Assembly: GCF_002929335.1 (NCBI RefSeq) | Contig: NZ_PJIL01000003.1 | Span: 62,001 to 126,000, forward strand | Reading direction: 5' to 3' | DNA length: 64,000 nt | DNA from: Arthrobacter sp. Y81 | GTDB lineage: Bacteria > Actinomycetota > Actinomycetes > Actinomycetales > Micrococcaceae | Translations under genes and position numbers: made by a program | The notes under the pieces: model-generated | The model's database searches: none | What the model was told of the DNA's origin: nothing | What the model saw: only the letters and a program-made list of their open reading frames with translations | Part shown: in pieces, positions 27,789-37,341 of the stretch | Layout of the letters: each line of letters begins with the position of its first letter | Numbering within the stretch: the stretch's first letter is position 1

Positions 27789-28859
27789 ATGGGCAACCAT
27801 AGTGACGGCAGTCCGAGCCACTCGGGCACCGTAGCTACGGCTGGTCAGAATGAGGTGGAGAAGTTCCAGGATCCTGGACTTCCTCCGCATCGTTTGCGCC
27901 TGGCCGACACGGACCCGAAGGCCGCAAAACGTGCAGAACGGCAGGTTGCCATTCTCTTCGGCAGCTCCATTGTCGGCACCCTAATCTTCCTGGTGGCGTA
28001 CTTCGCCATCGATCTTGGACCCGGCTCCACGATCGCCACCATCCGGCTGCAGAACGCCCTGCTGGGCATCGGCACCGCCTTTGCCATGCTTGGCATCGGC
28101 ACCGGCATCGTCCACTGGGCCAAGGCCCTTATGCCGGACCACGAGGTGTCGGAAGAGCGCCACCCCATCCGCACCGAAGAGGACCGCCAGGCGGCAGTCC
28201 GCATCGTGGATGACATCGTGGAGGAAACCGGGATCAAGCGCCGGCCGCTGATCCGCAACACCCTCCTCGGCGCCGTCGCTTTGGCTCCGCTCCCGGCCCT
28301 CGCCGTCTTCGGCGACCTCGGTCCCCGGCCGGACGACAAACTGGCGCACACCATGTGGGCCCCGCAGGAAGGCAAGCTCAAGCGCCTTACCCGCGACCCC
28401 GACGGCACGCCCATCAAGGCCTCTGACGTCACTATCGGTTCGGCGTTCCACGTGATTCCGGAAGGTCTCAACGAACTCCATGAAGGCAAGCTGAACGAAA
28501 AGGCCAAGGCCGTCGTCCTGCTGATGCGCCTGAACCCCGAGTCCCTGAAGCCCTCTGCGGGCCGCGAGGACTGGAGCTACAACGGCATCGTTGCCTACTC
28601 GAAGATCTGCACCCACGTTGGTTGCCCTGTTGCCCTGTACGAGCAGCAGACCCACCACCTGCTGTGCCCGTGCCACCAGTCGACCTTTGACCTGACCCAG
28701 GAATGCAAGGTTATCTTTGGCCCGGCCAGCCGGCCTCTCCCCCAGCTGCCCATCGCAGTTGACGCCGAGGGCTACCTGGTCGCGACCAGCGACTTCAAAG
28801 AACCCGTAGGACCGAGTTACTGGGAGCGTGATGAGCATGAGCGCAAATTCAACAGCTAA
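27789..28859 (+). CDS. qcrA: Rieske iron-sulfur subunit of the bc1 complex
   Basis: A 356-residue protein with a long cytoplasmic N-terminus, three membrane helices (about 60-80, 95-115 and 160-180) and a C-terminal Rieske domain. The 2Fe-2S ligands are in CTHVGC and CPCHQS. Three helices are typical of actinobacterial QcrA. The ATG at 27789 is favoured by spacing to GGATGAGG; an ATG at 27777 is also in frame but sits against its ribosome site. The 3' end overlaps qcrB by about 23 nt. Confidence 0.95.
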   Translation: MGNHSDGSPSHSGTVATAGQNEVEKFQDPGLPPHRLRLADTDPKAAKRAERQVAILFGSSIVGTLIFLVAYFAIDLGPGSTIATIRLQNALLGIGTAFAMLGIGTGIVHWAKALMPDHEVSEERHPIRTEEDRQAAVRIVDDIVEETGIKRRPLIRNTLLGAVALAPLPALAVFGDLGPRPDDKLAHTMWAPQEGKLKRLTRDPDGTPIKASDVTIGSAFHVIPEGLNELHEGKLNEKAKAVVLLMRLNPESLKPSAGREDWSYNGIVAYSKICTHVGCPVALYEQQTHHLLCPCHQSTFDLTQECKVIFGPASRPLPQLPIAVDAEGYLVATSDFKEPVGPSYWERDEHERKFNS

Positions 28860-30516
28860 TGCCCCCGCCTTCGTCGCCAAAACCAAGGGCGGCCGCATTA
28901 CCGACTTCGTTGACCAGCGCGTCGGCGGTTCGGGGATGCTTCGCGAATTCGGCCGGAAGGTCTTCCCGGATCACTGGTCCTTCATGTTCGGCGAAGTTGC
29001 CCTGTACTCCTTCGTTATCCTGCTGCTCTCCGGCACGTTCCTGACGTTCTTCTTCGATCCGTCCATGGCGGAGACGCACTACGACGGCTCGTACACGCCA
29101 CTGAAGAACGTCGAAATGTCAGTCGCGTTCAGCTCATCCCTGAACATCTCCTTTGATGTCCGTGGTGGACTGTTCATGCGCCAGGTCCACCACTGGGCAG
29201 CCCTGCTCTTCGTCGCGTCCCTCGGTGTTCACATGCTCCGTGTCTTCTTCACGGGTGCCTTCCGCAAGCCCCGCGAAATGAACTGGGTTGTCGGCGGGGT
29301 CCTGCTGATCCTGGCCATGGCTGAAGGATTTACCGGTTACTCACTCCCCGATGACCTGCTCTCCGGCAACGGCCTGCGCATCATCGACGGCGTGATCAAG
29401 TCCATCCCGGTGATCGGGACGTACATTTCATTCTTCCTGTTCGGCGGGGAATTCCCGGGCACCGTGATTATCGGCCGCCTGTACATGCTGCACATCCTCC
29501 TGGTGCCGGCCCTGATCCTGCTGATGATCGTCCTTCACCTGTTCATGGTGGTCGTGCACAAGCACACCCAGTACCCCGGCCCGGGACGCAACGACGGCAA
29601 CGTCGTCGGCTACCCTCTCGGCCCGGTCTACGCGGCAAAGGCCGGTGGATTCTTCTTCATCGTGTTCGGCGTAGTCGCCCTGATGGCGGCGTTCTTCACG
29701 ATCAACCCGATCTGGAACTACGGTCCTTACGACCCCTCACCGGTGTCCGCAGGAACCCAGCCTGACTGGTACATCGGCTTTGTGGACGGCGCCTTGCGCC
29801 TGATGCCGGGTGTCATTAGCGACTTCCACTTCGAATACATCATCTTCGGGCAGGTCCTCACACTGAACGTCCTGCTCCCGGCGCTCGTGCCGGCCGGCAT
29901 CATCTTCACCGTGCTGTTCATGTACCCGTGGATCGAACGCTGGATCACCAAGGACGACCGCGAGCACCACGTGCTGGACCGTCCGCGCAATGCGCCGACG
30001 CGTACTGCTATCGGTGTAGCCGGCTTCACCTGGTACTGCGTCATGTGGGCGGCTGCTGGCTCGGACCTTATCGCTACGCACTTCCACGTTTCACTGAACG
30101 ACGTGACGTACTGGCTGCGTGCGCTGTTCTTCATTGGCCCGATCATCGCGTTCGTCGTGACCAAGCGTGTGGCCCTCGCCCTCCAGCGCAAGGACCGCGA
30201 AATTGCACTGCACGGCCGCGAAACCGGCCGCATCGTGCGCCTGCCGCACGGTGAGTTCATTGAGGTCCATGCACCGCTGGATGACTACAAGCGCTACAAG
30301 CTGGTCGGCTTTGAGTCGCCGGTACCGCTGCCTGCTGTTCCCAACGAACACGGCATCGTGACGCGCAAGGAAAAGCGCCGCGCAGCGCTCTCCCAGTGGT
30401 TCTTCGAAGACCGCGTAGCACCCGCTTCGCCCGCTGAACTCGAGGCGGCCCATGGCCACCACGGCCAGCACGAAGCAGTCGAATCGGCCGAGGCCCAGAA
30501 GACCCTCAGCCACTAG
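28837..30516 (+). CDS. qcrB: Cytochrome b subunit of the bc1 complex
   Basis: A 559-residue cytochrome b with eight or nine helices and a long hydrophilic C-terminal extension (from about 420), as in other Actinobacteria. Two haem-ligating His pairs lie in helices B and D (HHWAALLFVASLGVHMLRV and LLVPALILLMIVLHLF), and the Qo motif PDDL follows GYSL. ATG 28837 gives the best spacing to GGGAG and the family N-terminus MSANST; ATG 28831 is possible. It is translationally coupled to qcrA and followed by a strong terminator. Confidence 0.96.
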   Translation: MSANSTANAPAFVAKTKGGRITDFVDQRVGGSGMLREFGRKVFPDHWSFMFGEVALYSFVILLLSGTFLTFFFDPSMAETHYDGSYTPLKNVEMSVAFSSSLNISFDVRGGLFMRQVHHWAALLFVASLGVHMLRVFFTGAFRKPREMNWVVGGVLLILAMAEGFTGYSLPDDLLSGNGLRIIDGVIKSIPVIGTYISFFLFGGEFPGTVIIGRLYMLHILLVPALILLMIVLHLFMVVVHKHTQYPGPGRNDGNVVGYPLGPVYAAKAGGFFFIVFGVVALMAAFFTINPIWNYGPYDPSPVSAGTQPDWYIGFVDGALRLMPGVISDFHFEYIIFGQVLTLNVLLPALVPAGIIFTVLFMYPWIERWITKDDREHHVLDRPRNAPTRTAIGVAGFTWYCVMWAAAGSDLIATHFHVSLNDVTYWLRALFFIGPIIAFVVTKRVALALQRKDREIALHGRETGRIVRLPHGEFIEVHAPLDDYKRYKLVGFESPVPLPAVPNEHGIVTRKEKRRAALSQWFFEDRVAPASPAELEAAHGHHGQHEAVESAEAQKTLSH

Positions 30517-30530
30517 TTCAAGCGCTACCG

Positions 30531-30580
30531 AGCAACGCAAAGAGGCCCCGTCCGACAGGACGGGGCCTCTTTGCGTTGCT
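30531..30580. terminator. Very strong bidirectional terminator
   Basis: A perfect 23-bp stem (30531-30553 with 30558-30580) with loop gaca. It contains AAAGAGGCCCC/GGGGCCTCTTT, so each strand gives a GC stem followed by Ts. It separates qcrB (plus) from the GntR gene (minus), whose stop is 3 nt away. Confidence 0.9.
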
Positions 30581-30582
30581 CC

Positions 30583-31377
30583 CTACGGGTTTCGGTAGCC
30601 TGAGGCGTAATTGCGCGTAGGCCTGACGCCGGGACGCTGCAGCGGGACCCACAGCTTGTAACGGTCCGCACGGTAGTAGGACACCGAGTAGTCCACCATG
30701 GACCGGGCCACAAAGGCGTGCCGCTGGATCTTGAGCAGCGGCGATCCGACTTCAACGTTGAGAAGCCGTGCCGTGGACGGTGAGGCTGCGGTGGCCTCGA
30801 TCATGTCCTCCCCCCACTCCATGACCAGGCCGAACCGTTCGCTCAGGACGTTGTACAGGGATGTCGGAGGTTCGCCGTCGAGCAGCCCGGGAACCCTGTG
30901 CGCGGGGATGAAGTTTTCATCCACGCTCATGGGCTCGTTATCTGCCAGGAGAAGACGCCTGAAGCGCACCAGGGGCGTGCCCTCGTCGAGCTGGAGCTCA
31001 CGGGCCAGGAACGCACTGGCGCTGATCTGCTCGAAACTCAGCACCTTGGCTGCCGGAACCATTCCGCGGCGCTGCATTTCCTCACTGTACGAGGTGAGCT
31101 TCACCTGCAGGTCGAGTTTTGGCTTGCGGACGAACGTTCCGAGGCCCACGACCCGTTCGATGACTTCCTCGCCCACGAGTGCGTCGATGGCCTGCCGGAC
31201 CGTCATACGGGCCAGGCCAAACCTTTCGGCGAGGTCCCGTTCCGAGGGCAGCGAGGATCCGGGCGGGCACGAGGCCGCAATGTGGGCCCGCAGGAGTTCC
31301 CTCAGCTGGACGTAGATGGGGACGCCGTTTTCGCGGTCGATCTCCCCCACCATTTTGTTTGCGTCAGAGGCCGCCAT
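30583..31377 (-). CDS. GntR-family regulator, DasR/NagR (HutC) type
   Basis: A 264-residue repressor. The N-terminal winged helix (about 15-82) carries PSERDLAERFGLARMTVRQAI and IERVVGLGTFV. The C-terminal UTRA effector domain (about 100-245) includes TSYSEEMQRRGM, LVRFRRLLLADNEPMSVDENF and the closing VDYSVSYYRADRYKL. This subgroup binds amino-sugar phosphates in the best known members (DasR, NagR). It is divergent from ptsH, and a DasR-like palindrome lies between them, so control of ptsH and itself is likely. Confidence 0.9.
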   Translation of the reverse strand: MAASDANKMVGEIDRENGVPIYVQLRELLRAHIAASCPPGSSLPSERDLAERFGLARMTVRQAIDALVGEEVIERVVGLGTFVRKPKLDLQVKLTSYSEEMQRRGMVPAAKVLSFEQISASAFLARELQLDEGTPLVRFRRLLLADNEPMSVDENFIPAHRVPGLLDGEPPTSLYNVLSERFGLVMEWGEDMIEATAASPSTARLLNVEVGSPLLKIQRHAFVARSMVDYSVSYYRADRYKLWVPLQRPGVRPTRNYASGYRNP

Positions 31378-31427
31378 GGCAATGCTCCAGAATAACTTTC
31401 ATGGTTTAAGCGTAGGGCACCGGCGCC

Positions 31428-31443
31428 GCAGGTCTAGACCACC
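31428..31443. promoter_or_regulatory. DasR-responsive-element-like operator
   Basis: The 10-bp perfect palindrome ggtctagacc (31431-31440) is the core of the known DasR site (ASTGGTCTAGACCAST); 13 of 16 positions match. It lies 50 nt upstream of the gntR start and about 95 nt upstream of ptsH. Confidence 0.7.
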
Positions 31444-31537
31444 GCGGCAACAGTTTCAGCGTCGGGTCACGCCGCGGCTACGCTTGATCAGGAATGCAGT
31501 CATGACGGCCGAGTCCCGTCGGAACAAAGGAGTCCCG

Positions 31538-31831
31538 TTGCCAGTGCGTAAGGCAATTGTTCAATCACCCATCGGCTTGCACGCCCGGCCGGCCGCTATC
31601 TTTGTTCGGGCTGTCACGGAGTCCGGTCTGCCGGTCAGAATAGGTAAGGACGGAGTTCCACCCGTCGATGCGCGGTCCCTGCTCGAGGTGATGACGGCCG
31701 ATTTCTACTGTGGCTGCGAAGTGGAACTCTCCGTTGACTCCGAGGCGCTGCCCGCCCGCTATAGCGTTGAATCAGCCGAAGCAGCACTGGAAGGCCTGAC
31801 GCTGCTGCTGGAGGCAGGCGCGGCCGCCTAA
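31538..31831 (+). CDS. ptsH: PTS phosphocarrier protein HPr
   Basis: A 97-residue HPr that relays phosphate from enzyme I to sugar-specific EIIA. The active-site His is in GLHARPA and the helix with the regulatory Ser position reads RSLLEVMTADF. The TTG at 31538 is chosen because AAAGGAG ends 5 nt before it and it gives the family start MPVRKA; GTG 31544 is the alternative. No enzyme I gene is adjacent. A DasR-like operator lies upstream. Confidence 0.9.
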   Translation: MPVRKAIVQSPIGLHARPAAIFVRAVTESGLPVRIGKDGVPPVDARSLLEVMTADFYCGCEVELSVDSEALPARYSVESAEAALEGLTLLLEAGAAA

Positions 31832-31928
31832 GGCTTCCCTGCGGGCCGCGGCGGGTGCTTCCGGCCCGCCTCGATGGCAACCCGTCCTCAGGGCACCCTG
31901 AAGCAACGAAGACGAACACAAAGCAAAC

Positions 31929-31964
31929 GACGGCGGGCCCCACCAAATGGTGGGGCCCGCCGTC
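31929..31964. terminator. Bidirectional terminator between ptsH and ctaF
   Basis: A perfect 16-bp stem (31929-31944 with 31949-31964), loop aaat, between the convergent genes. Confidence 0.85.
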
Positions 31965-31986
31965 ATTGTCAGTAGAGCAGGTAAGG

Positions 31987-32388
31987 CTAGTGGGCGTGAT
32001 CGCCGCGGCTGTACTCGAAGACCCAGCCAACGAGGGCTATGGTCGCGAGTCCGGCCGCAATGTACACAATCCAGAACCCGACGGCCAGGCCGAGGAAGCC
32101 TGCTGCGCAGGAAAGGCCCAGGACCAGCGGCCACCAGCTCCAGGGGCTGAAGTGTCCCTGCTCGCCGGCGCCTTCGTGGATCTCGGCGTCGCTGCGGTCT
32201 TCGGGGCGCAGTCCCACGCGCTTGCCGGTGAAGCCGAGGTAGGCGCCAATCATGCCGGCGAGTCCGCCTACAAGCAGGATGCCAAGGATGCCGACCCATT
32301 CAGACCAGTGGGTCAGGAATCCGTAAACCACGGAGACCGGTACGAAGAAGAAGGCCCCGGCTCCAAAAATCCATGATTCGATCTTCAC
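31987..32388 (-). CDS. ctaF: Cytochrome c oxidase subunit IV (actinobacterial)
   Basis: A 133-residue small subunit with four helices in two pairs. The N-terminus [15 protein letters not shown] and the central [15 protein letters not shown] are the hallmarks of the actinobacterial subunit IV family. It overlaps ctaD by 4 nt and is the last gene of ctaC-ctaD-ctaF. Confidence 0.93.
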   Translation of the reverse strand: MKIESWIFGAGAFFFVPVSVVYGFLTHWSEWVGILGILLVGGLAGMIGAYLGFTGKRVGLRPEDRSDAEIHEGAGEQGHFSPWSWWPLVLGLSCAAGFLGLAVGFWIVYIAAGLATIALVGWVFEYSRGDHAH

Positions 32389-34112
32389 TTGGCGGTGTCC
32401 TTCTGATCGGCGTTGCCGAGCACGGCTGCTGCCGGTGCCGGTGACTCAACGGTGTGCGACTGGGCAAGCTCCGGGTGGTGGAGATCCAGGGCCGGGCGCT
32501 CCGAACGGATGCGCGGCAGCGACGTGAAGTTGTGGCGCGGCGGCGGGCAGGACGTGGCCCACTCCAGCGAAGCACCAAAGCCCCAGGGATCGTCCACCTC
32601 GATCTTTTCGTTGCTGCGCCAGGTGATGTAGACGTTCCAGAAGAACGGGATCAGCGAGGCACCCAGCACGAACGAGGAGATCGTGGAGAACTGGTTCATC
32701 CAGGTGAAGTTGTCCTGCGGCATGTAGTCGGCGTAGCGGCGGGGCATGCCCTCGACACCCAGCCAGTGCTGGATCAGGAAGGTTCCGTGGAAGCCGAGGA
32801 ACAGCAACCAGAAGTGGATCTTGCCGAGGCGCTCGTTGAGCATCTTGCCGGTCCACTTCGGCCACCAGAAATAGAAGCCGGCGAACATGGCGAACACCAC
32901 GGTGCCAAACACCACGTAGTGGAAGTGGGCGACCACGAAGTAGGAGTCCGAGACGTGGAAGTCCAGCGGCGGGGAGGCCAGGATGATGCCGGTCAGGCCG
33001 CCGAAGAGGAAGGTCGCCAGAAAGCCGATGCTCCACAGCATGGGTGTCTCAAAGGTGATGGAACCCCGCCACATGGTGCCGATCCAGTTGAAGAACTTCA
33101 CACCGGTCGGGACCGCGATCAGCATCGTCATGAAGGAGAAGAACGGCAGCAGGACTGAGCCGGTCACGTACATGTGGTGCGCCCACACGGTCACGGACAG
33201 CGCCGCGATGGCGATGGTCGCATAGACGAGGCCCTTGTAGCCGAAGATCGGCTTGCGGCTGAAGACCGGGAAGATCTCGGAGACGATGCCGAAGAACGGC
33301 AGCGCGATGATGTACACCTCGGGGTGGCCGAAGAACCAGAAGAGGTGCTGCCAGAGGACGGCGCCGCCGTTCTCTGGGTCGAAGATGTGCGCACCGAAGC
33401 GGCGGTCGGCGCCGAGGGCGAACAGCGCTGCTGCCAGCGGCGGGAAGGCCATCAGGACCAGGATGGCGGTAACCAGCGTGTTCCAGGTGAAGATCGGCAT
33501 GCGCCACATGGTCATGCCCGGGGCACGCATGCAGATGATGGTGGTGATGAAGTTGACCGCACCAAGGATGGTGCCGAAGCCGGACAGCGCGAGGCCGAAG
33601 ACCCAGAGGTCACCGCCGACGCCGGGGCTGAAGGTGGTGTTGGACAGCGGCGCGTAGGCAAACCAGCCGAACGACGCGGCACCCTGCGGGGTGATGAAGC
33701 CGGAGACGGCAATCGTGGAACCGAACAGGAAGAACCAGAAAGCAAGCGCGTTCAGTCGCGGGAAGGCCACGTCGGGAGCGCCGATCTGCAGCGGCATGAT
33801 GACGTTGGCAAAGCCCGCGAACAGCGGGGTGGCAAACATCAGCAGCATCACCGTGCCGTGCATGGTGAACAGCTGGTTGTACTGCTCCTTGGTCTGCAGG
33901 ATCTGCATGCCCGGTTCGAAGAGCTCGGCGCGGATCAGCAGGGCCATGACGCCGCCGAAGCAGAAGAACACGAAGGACGCGATCAGGTACATGTACCCGA
34001 TGGTCTTGTGGTCGGTCGAAGTGATCCAGTTGACGACGATGCGTCCCTTGGATTTCGGTACTACGGGCGCCCCAAGGGTCCCGACAGGTGCGGATTGAGT
34101 GTAAGTAGCCAC
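32385..34112 (-). CDS. ctaD: Cytochrome c oxidase (aa3) subunit I
   Basis: A 575-residue twelve-helix catalytic subunit holding haem a, haem a3 and CuB. Visible motifs: [15 protein letters not shown] (CuB His and cross-linked Tyr), VWAHHMY (two CuB His), and [15 protein letters not shown] with the haem ligands. It reduces oxygen and pumps protons. It lies 10 nt after ctaC and overlaps ctaF by 4 nt. Confidence 0.97.
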   Translation of the reverse strand: MATYTQSAPVGTLGAPVVPKSKGRIVVNWITSTDHKTIGYMYLIASFVFFCFGGVMALLIRAELFEPGMQILQTKEQYNQLFTMHGTVMLLMFATPLFAGFANVIMPLQIGAPDVAFPRLNALAFWFFLFGSTIAVSGFITPQGAASFGWFAYAPLSNTTFSPGVGGDLWVFGLALSGFGTILGAVNFITTIICMRAPGMTMWRMPIFTWNTLVTAILVLMAFPPLAAALFALGADRRFGAHIFDPENGGAVLWQHLFWFFGHPEVYIIALPFFGIVSEIFPVFSRKPIFGYKGLVYATIAIAALSVTVWAHHMYVTGSVLLPFFSFMTMLIAVPTGVKFFNWIGTMWRGSITFETPMLWSIGFLATFLFGGLTGIILASPPLDFHVSDSYFVVAHFHYVVFGTVVFAMFAGFYFWWPKWTGKMLNERLGKIHFWLLFLGFHGTFLIQHWLGVEGMPRRYADYMPQDNFTWMNQFSTISSFVLGASLIPFFWNVYITWRSNEKIEVDDPWGFGASLEWATSCPPPRHNFTSLPRIRSERPALDLHHPELAQSHTVESPAPAAAVLGNADQKDTAK

Positions 34113-34122
34113 GTCGCTCCCC

Positions 34123-34995
34123 TTACTTAATTTCGTTCAGGTTCGGGTTGCGGTCGTACTCTTCGCCGAGCAGTCCGGTGTTACCGTCCTGGCGCAGCTG
34201 GTCCATGTGGGCCTGGAACTCCGATTCGGAGACAACCTTCACGCGGAACAGCATTTCGGAGTGGTATTCGCCGCAGAGTTCGGCACACTTGCCGTCATAG
34301 GTGCCCTCTTTGGTGGGGGTGAACCTGATGTAGTTCGTCTTGCCGGGGATCATGTCGCGCTTCTGCAGGAAGGCGGGAACCCAGAAGGAGTGGATGACGT
34401 CGCGCGAGTTCAGTTCCAGGTCAACAGACTTGTTGATGGGGAGGTACAGAGTGGGCAGCTTTTCCTTGTCCACTTCAGCACCGGTGAGGTGCGCCTGCAC
34501 GCCCGCTTCGTGGACATCTTCGGTGATGACCTCGCCCTGCTTGTAGTTGAAGTCCCAGGCCCACTGCTTGCCGCGGACATCTACAACGACGTCGGCCGGC
34601 TCGGAGCGGTTGTCAATCGCCTGCTGGTCGCGGTCGGTGAAGTAAAAGAACACCAGCACCATGAACAGCGGGATGGTCAGATAGAAGACCTCGAGGGGAA
34701 GGTTGAAGCTGGTCTGCCGCGGGAATCCCACCGTGCCCTTACGACGGCGGTAGGCGACAATGCACCAGACCAGGAGTCCCCAGGTAATGATGCCCACGAC
34801 CAGTGCGGCAATCCATGAGTTGACCCAGAGGTCCATGATGCGGTCAGTGTGATTGGTGGTGCCACGCTCGGTGGGCAACCAGCCTTTCTGTACCTCTGGT
34901 GAACATCCAGTCAAAGCCAACGCGCCGGCTAGTGCCAAGCCAGTGATCGTAGTGATCTGTTTGCGTCGGCTGCCGGTTCGGTTCTGCGAACTCAC
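34123..34995 (-). CDS. ctaC: Cytochrome c oxidase subunit II (lipoprotein)
   Basis: A 290-residue subunit with a lipoprotein signal (LALTGC), two helices (about 55-78 and 95-118) and a cupredoxin domain. The CuA ligands are in HSFWVPAF and [13 protein letters not shown]. It takes electrons from the QcrC haems. First gene of the reverse-strand oxidase operon. Confidence 0.96.
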   Translation of the reverse strand: MSSQNRTGSRRKQITTITGLALAGALALTGCSPEVQKGWLPTERGTTNHTDRIMDLWVNSWIAALVVGIITWGLLVWCIVAYRRRKGTVGFPRQTSFNLPLEVFYLTIPLFMVLVFFYFTDRDQQAIDNRSEPADVVVDVRGKQWAWDFNYKQGEVITEDVHEAGVQAHLTGAEVDKEKLPTLYLPINKSVDLELNSRDVIHSFWVPAFLQKRDMIPGKTNYIRFTPTKEGTYDGKCAELCGEYHSEMLFRVKVVSESEFQAHMDQLRQDGNTGLLGEEYDRNPNLNEIK

Positions 34996-35125
34996 AGACG
35001 GCCCTTCCTACTTGTTGCTGTTGCCCGGGCCGTAGATGGCTCCCCGGGCACACTAAAAGTTTTACTACTCGATGTAGAGCTTACCGCTCCCCGGGGGTTT
35101 TCGCCCACATGTCGGCACCGTGCGT

Positions 35126-35149
35126 CGGCACCGGTTAAAACCGGTGCCG
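35126..35149 (-). terminator. Hairpin downstream of erpA
   Basis: Arms cggcaccggtt and aaccggtgccg (35126-35136 and 35139-35149) form a tight stem between erpA and ctaC. No U-run is present on the minus strand, so it may be a weak terminator. Confidence 0.45.
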
Positions 35150-35180
35150 AATGCAAGCTGTCACGGGGCAAACAGCCAGG

Positions 35181-35570
35181 TTAGTGGAATGAATCTCCGC
35201 ATGCGCAGGAACCGCCGGCGTTGGGGTTGTCGATGGTGAATCCCTGCTTCGAGATGGTGTCCTCGAAGTCAATGCTGGCGCCGCTCAGGTACGGAACGCT
35301 CATTTTGTCCACTACGACCTCGACGCCGTCATAGTCGCGCACGGCGTCTCCGTCGAGCAGCCGCTCGTCGAAGTAGAGCTGGTAGATCAGCCCGGAGCAA
35401 CCGCCCGGCTGGACAGCAACGCGCAGACGAAGGTCGGTACGGCCTTCCTGCTCCAGCAGGCTGCGCACCTTGCCGGCGGCGACGTCGGTCAGCTTGACCT
35501 CGTGCGTGGCCAGGTCCTCGCTTGCGGTGCCGGTGGCTGCGTTGCTGTTTTCATTGGTTGTAGTGCTCAT
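35181..35570 (-). CDS. erpA: A-type iron-sulfur cluster insertion protein
   Basis: A 129-residue HesB/IscA-family carrier that delivers Fe-S clusters to apoproteins. The three conserved Cys are in PGGCSGLIYQ and GSCACGDSFH, and the DFEDTISKQGFTIDNPN segment is typical. The first ~22 residues are a non-conserved Asn/Thr-rich tail. It is transcribed alone, from the 208-nt gap upstream. Confidence 0.9.
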   Translation of the reverse strand: MSTTTNENSNAATGTASEDLATHEVKLTDVAAGKVRSLLEQEGRTDLRLRVAVQPGGCSGLIYQLYFDERLLDGDAVRDYDGVEVVVDKMSVPYLSGASIDFEDTISKQGFTIDNPNAGGSCACGDSFH

Positions 35571-35778
35571 TGGCCTACCTTCTTACGACGGTGGTGGCGA
35601 CTCGGCTTTCGCGTTGCCCGCCCCTACGGAAACGGTATGGGCTATAGCTACATGCTACGTCGATCCTGCGTGTAGCTCTAACTCCTGACGTAACCGTGGC
35701 CATACCCTGAATGTTCCCTGACGAATCCGGAACAGACCCGCCAGGGAACAGCCGCCTGCGGCCCCGGAGGTCCAGGTA

Positions 35779-37209
35779 TCAGCCAAGGCCCTCATGGTTT
35801 AGCCGCGCCAGCAGGAGCGCTTCGGCCACGACGGCGTTGCGGAAGTCCTCCAGGTGAAGCGACTCGTTGGCGCTGTGGGCCCTGGAATCCGGGTCCTCAA
35901 CACCGGTTACCAGGATCTGCACTTCCGGGTAGGCCTCCGTGAGGTCCGCAATAAAGGGAATTGAACCGCCGATGCCCATTTCCACGGCAGGAACACCCCA
36001 GGCCTCCCCCAGCGCCCACATTGCCATCCCGGCAGCCACAGAATCCGTGTCAGTCAGGAACGGGTTTCCGCTCTCCCCCGGCGTAAACACCACCTTGGCG
36101 CCGAACGGCGCATTGGCCTCTACGTGGTTCCGCATGGCGGCCATTGCATCGGCCGGGTCCTGTCCCGGGGCCAGCCGCAGGCTGAACTTGGCCCGTGCCC
36201 GCGGCAGCAGGGTATTGGAGGCCATGTCCACGGCGGGAGCGTCGAAGCCGATGATGGAGAGGGCCGGCTTGGTCCATAGCCGTGAGGCAATGCTCCCGGT
36301 ACCGGCCAGTCGGACGCCGTCGAGCACTGATGCGTCGGCCCGGTATTCAGCTTCCGTCAGGTCGACGGCAACATCGTCCCTGCTGACCAGGCTCTGGACC
36401 GCGACGTTGCCGTCGTCGTCGTGGAGCGTGGCGATGAGGCGGGACAGCAGCGTCGGAGCGTCAAGCACTGCCCCGCCGAACATCCCGGAGTGAACGGCGT
36501 GCTCCAGGACCTGAACCTCGATCGTCCCGTCGACCAGGCCGCGGAGGCTGGTGGTCAGGGCTGGGATGCCGACCTTCCAGTTACTGGAGTCCGCCACGAC
36601 AATGACGTCGGCGCGCAGCAGTTCGCGGTGGGTGTCGAGGAAGGTCCGGAACGTCGGCGAGCCGGCCTCTTCCTCGCCTTCGAAGAAGAACGTCACCCCC
36701 AGCCCCAGTTCGTCGGCAAGCACGTCGGTGACGGCGGCATAGGCGGCGATGTGGGCCATGATGCCTGCTTTGTCATCGGCCGCGCCCCGCCCGTAAAGCC
36801 GGCCGTCACGTTCGACGGCGGTGAACGGTTCGGTCTCCCACAGCGCCAGGTCTCCGGTCGGCTGGACGTCGTGGTGGGCGTACAGCAGGATCGTTGGCTT
36901 TCCCGCGGCGGCGGTCCGGCGCGCCACGATGGCCGGCCCGCCCGGAGTGCCGTCATCTTTGTTGCACCGCAGGATCCTGACATCCTCGATTCCCGCGGCC
37001 CGAACCAGGTCCGCCACAGCCTCGGCGCTGCGGTCCAATGGGGCTGGATCGAAGCTTGGCCAGGCGATACCCGGGAGCTTAACAAGGTCCTTCAGGTGTC
37101 CAACCGTGGTCTCAAAGGACGCGTGTACGGCCCGGCGCAGGGCATCGACGTCGATCTCGCCGAATCCTGCGCTCAATTTTTGCGGGGTCCCCGCCGGTGA
37201 TGAAGTCAT
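35779..37209 (-). CDS. M20-family dipeptidase
   Basis: A 476-residue zinc dipeptidase of normal length for the PepV/CNDP-like branch. Metal and catalytic motifs: LLYAHHDVQPTGD, GRGAADDKAG and FEGEEEAGSP, with a late AHSANESLHLEDF supplying another ligand. It should split dipeptides or related amides in the cytoplasm. ATG 37209 is chosen because AGGTAGGG lies 8 nt upstream. Confidence 0.92.
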   Translation of the reverse strand: MTSSPAGTPQKLSAGFGEIDVDALRRAVHASFETTVGHLKDLVKLPGIAWPSFDPAPLDRSAEAVADLVRAAGIEDVRILRCNKDDGTPGGPAIVARRTAAAGKPTILLYAHHDVQPTGDLALWETEPFTAVERDGRLYGRGAADDKAGIMAHIAAYAAVTDVLADELGLGVTFFFEGEEEAGSPTFRTFLDTHRELLRADVIVVADSSNWKVGIPALTTSLRGLVDGTIEVQVLEHAVHSGMFGGAVLDAPTLLSRLIATLHDDDGNVAVQSLVSRDDVAVDLTEAEYRADASVLDGVRLAGTGSIASRLWTKPALSIIGFDAPAVDMASNTLLPRARAKFSLRLAPGQDPADAMAAMRNHVEANAPFGAKVVFTPGESGNPFLTDTDSVAAGMAMWALGEAWGVPAVEMGIGGSIPFIADLTEAYPEVQILVTGVEDPDSRAHSANESLHLEDFRNAVVAEALLLARLNHEGLG

Positions 37210-37329
37210 GGCAAAAACCCTACCTGTGTCGAGGACCACAGGAAACACTCCGGATGCCTCCCGCCGGTTCCCCCGTGCCGTCGCCGGCGGAGCGGTGTGA
37301 CGCATGACTTTTCGCATGCGTGTGCAAGG

Positions 37330-37335
37330 TATTCT
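37330..37335 (+). promoter_or_regulatory. -10 box for leaderless DUF3043 gene
   Basis: TATTCT with 6 nt to the GTG at 37342. Confidence 0.5.
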
Positions 37336-37341
37336 GTAGGG

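Noticed and set aside
33174..34130. 318-codon plus-strand frame across ctaD
   Set aside because: It is antisense to ctaD, Glu/Gly/His-rich, with no recognisable domain.
35571..35778. Possible small gene upstream of erpA
   Set aside because: No frame with a ribosome site or conserved residues is seen; the gap more likely holds the erpA promoter.
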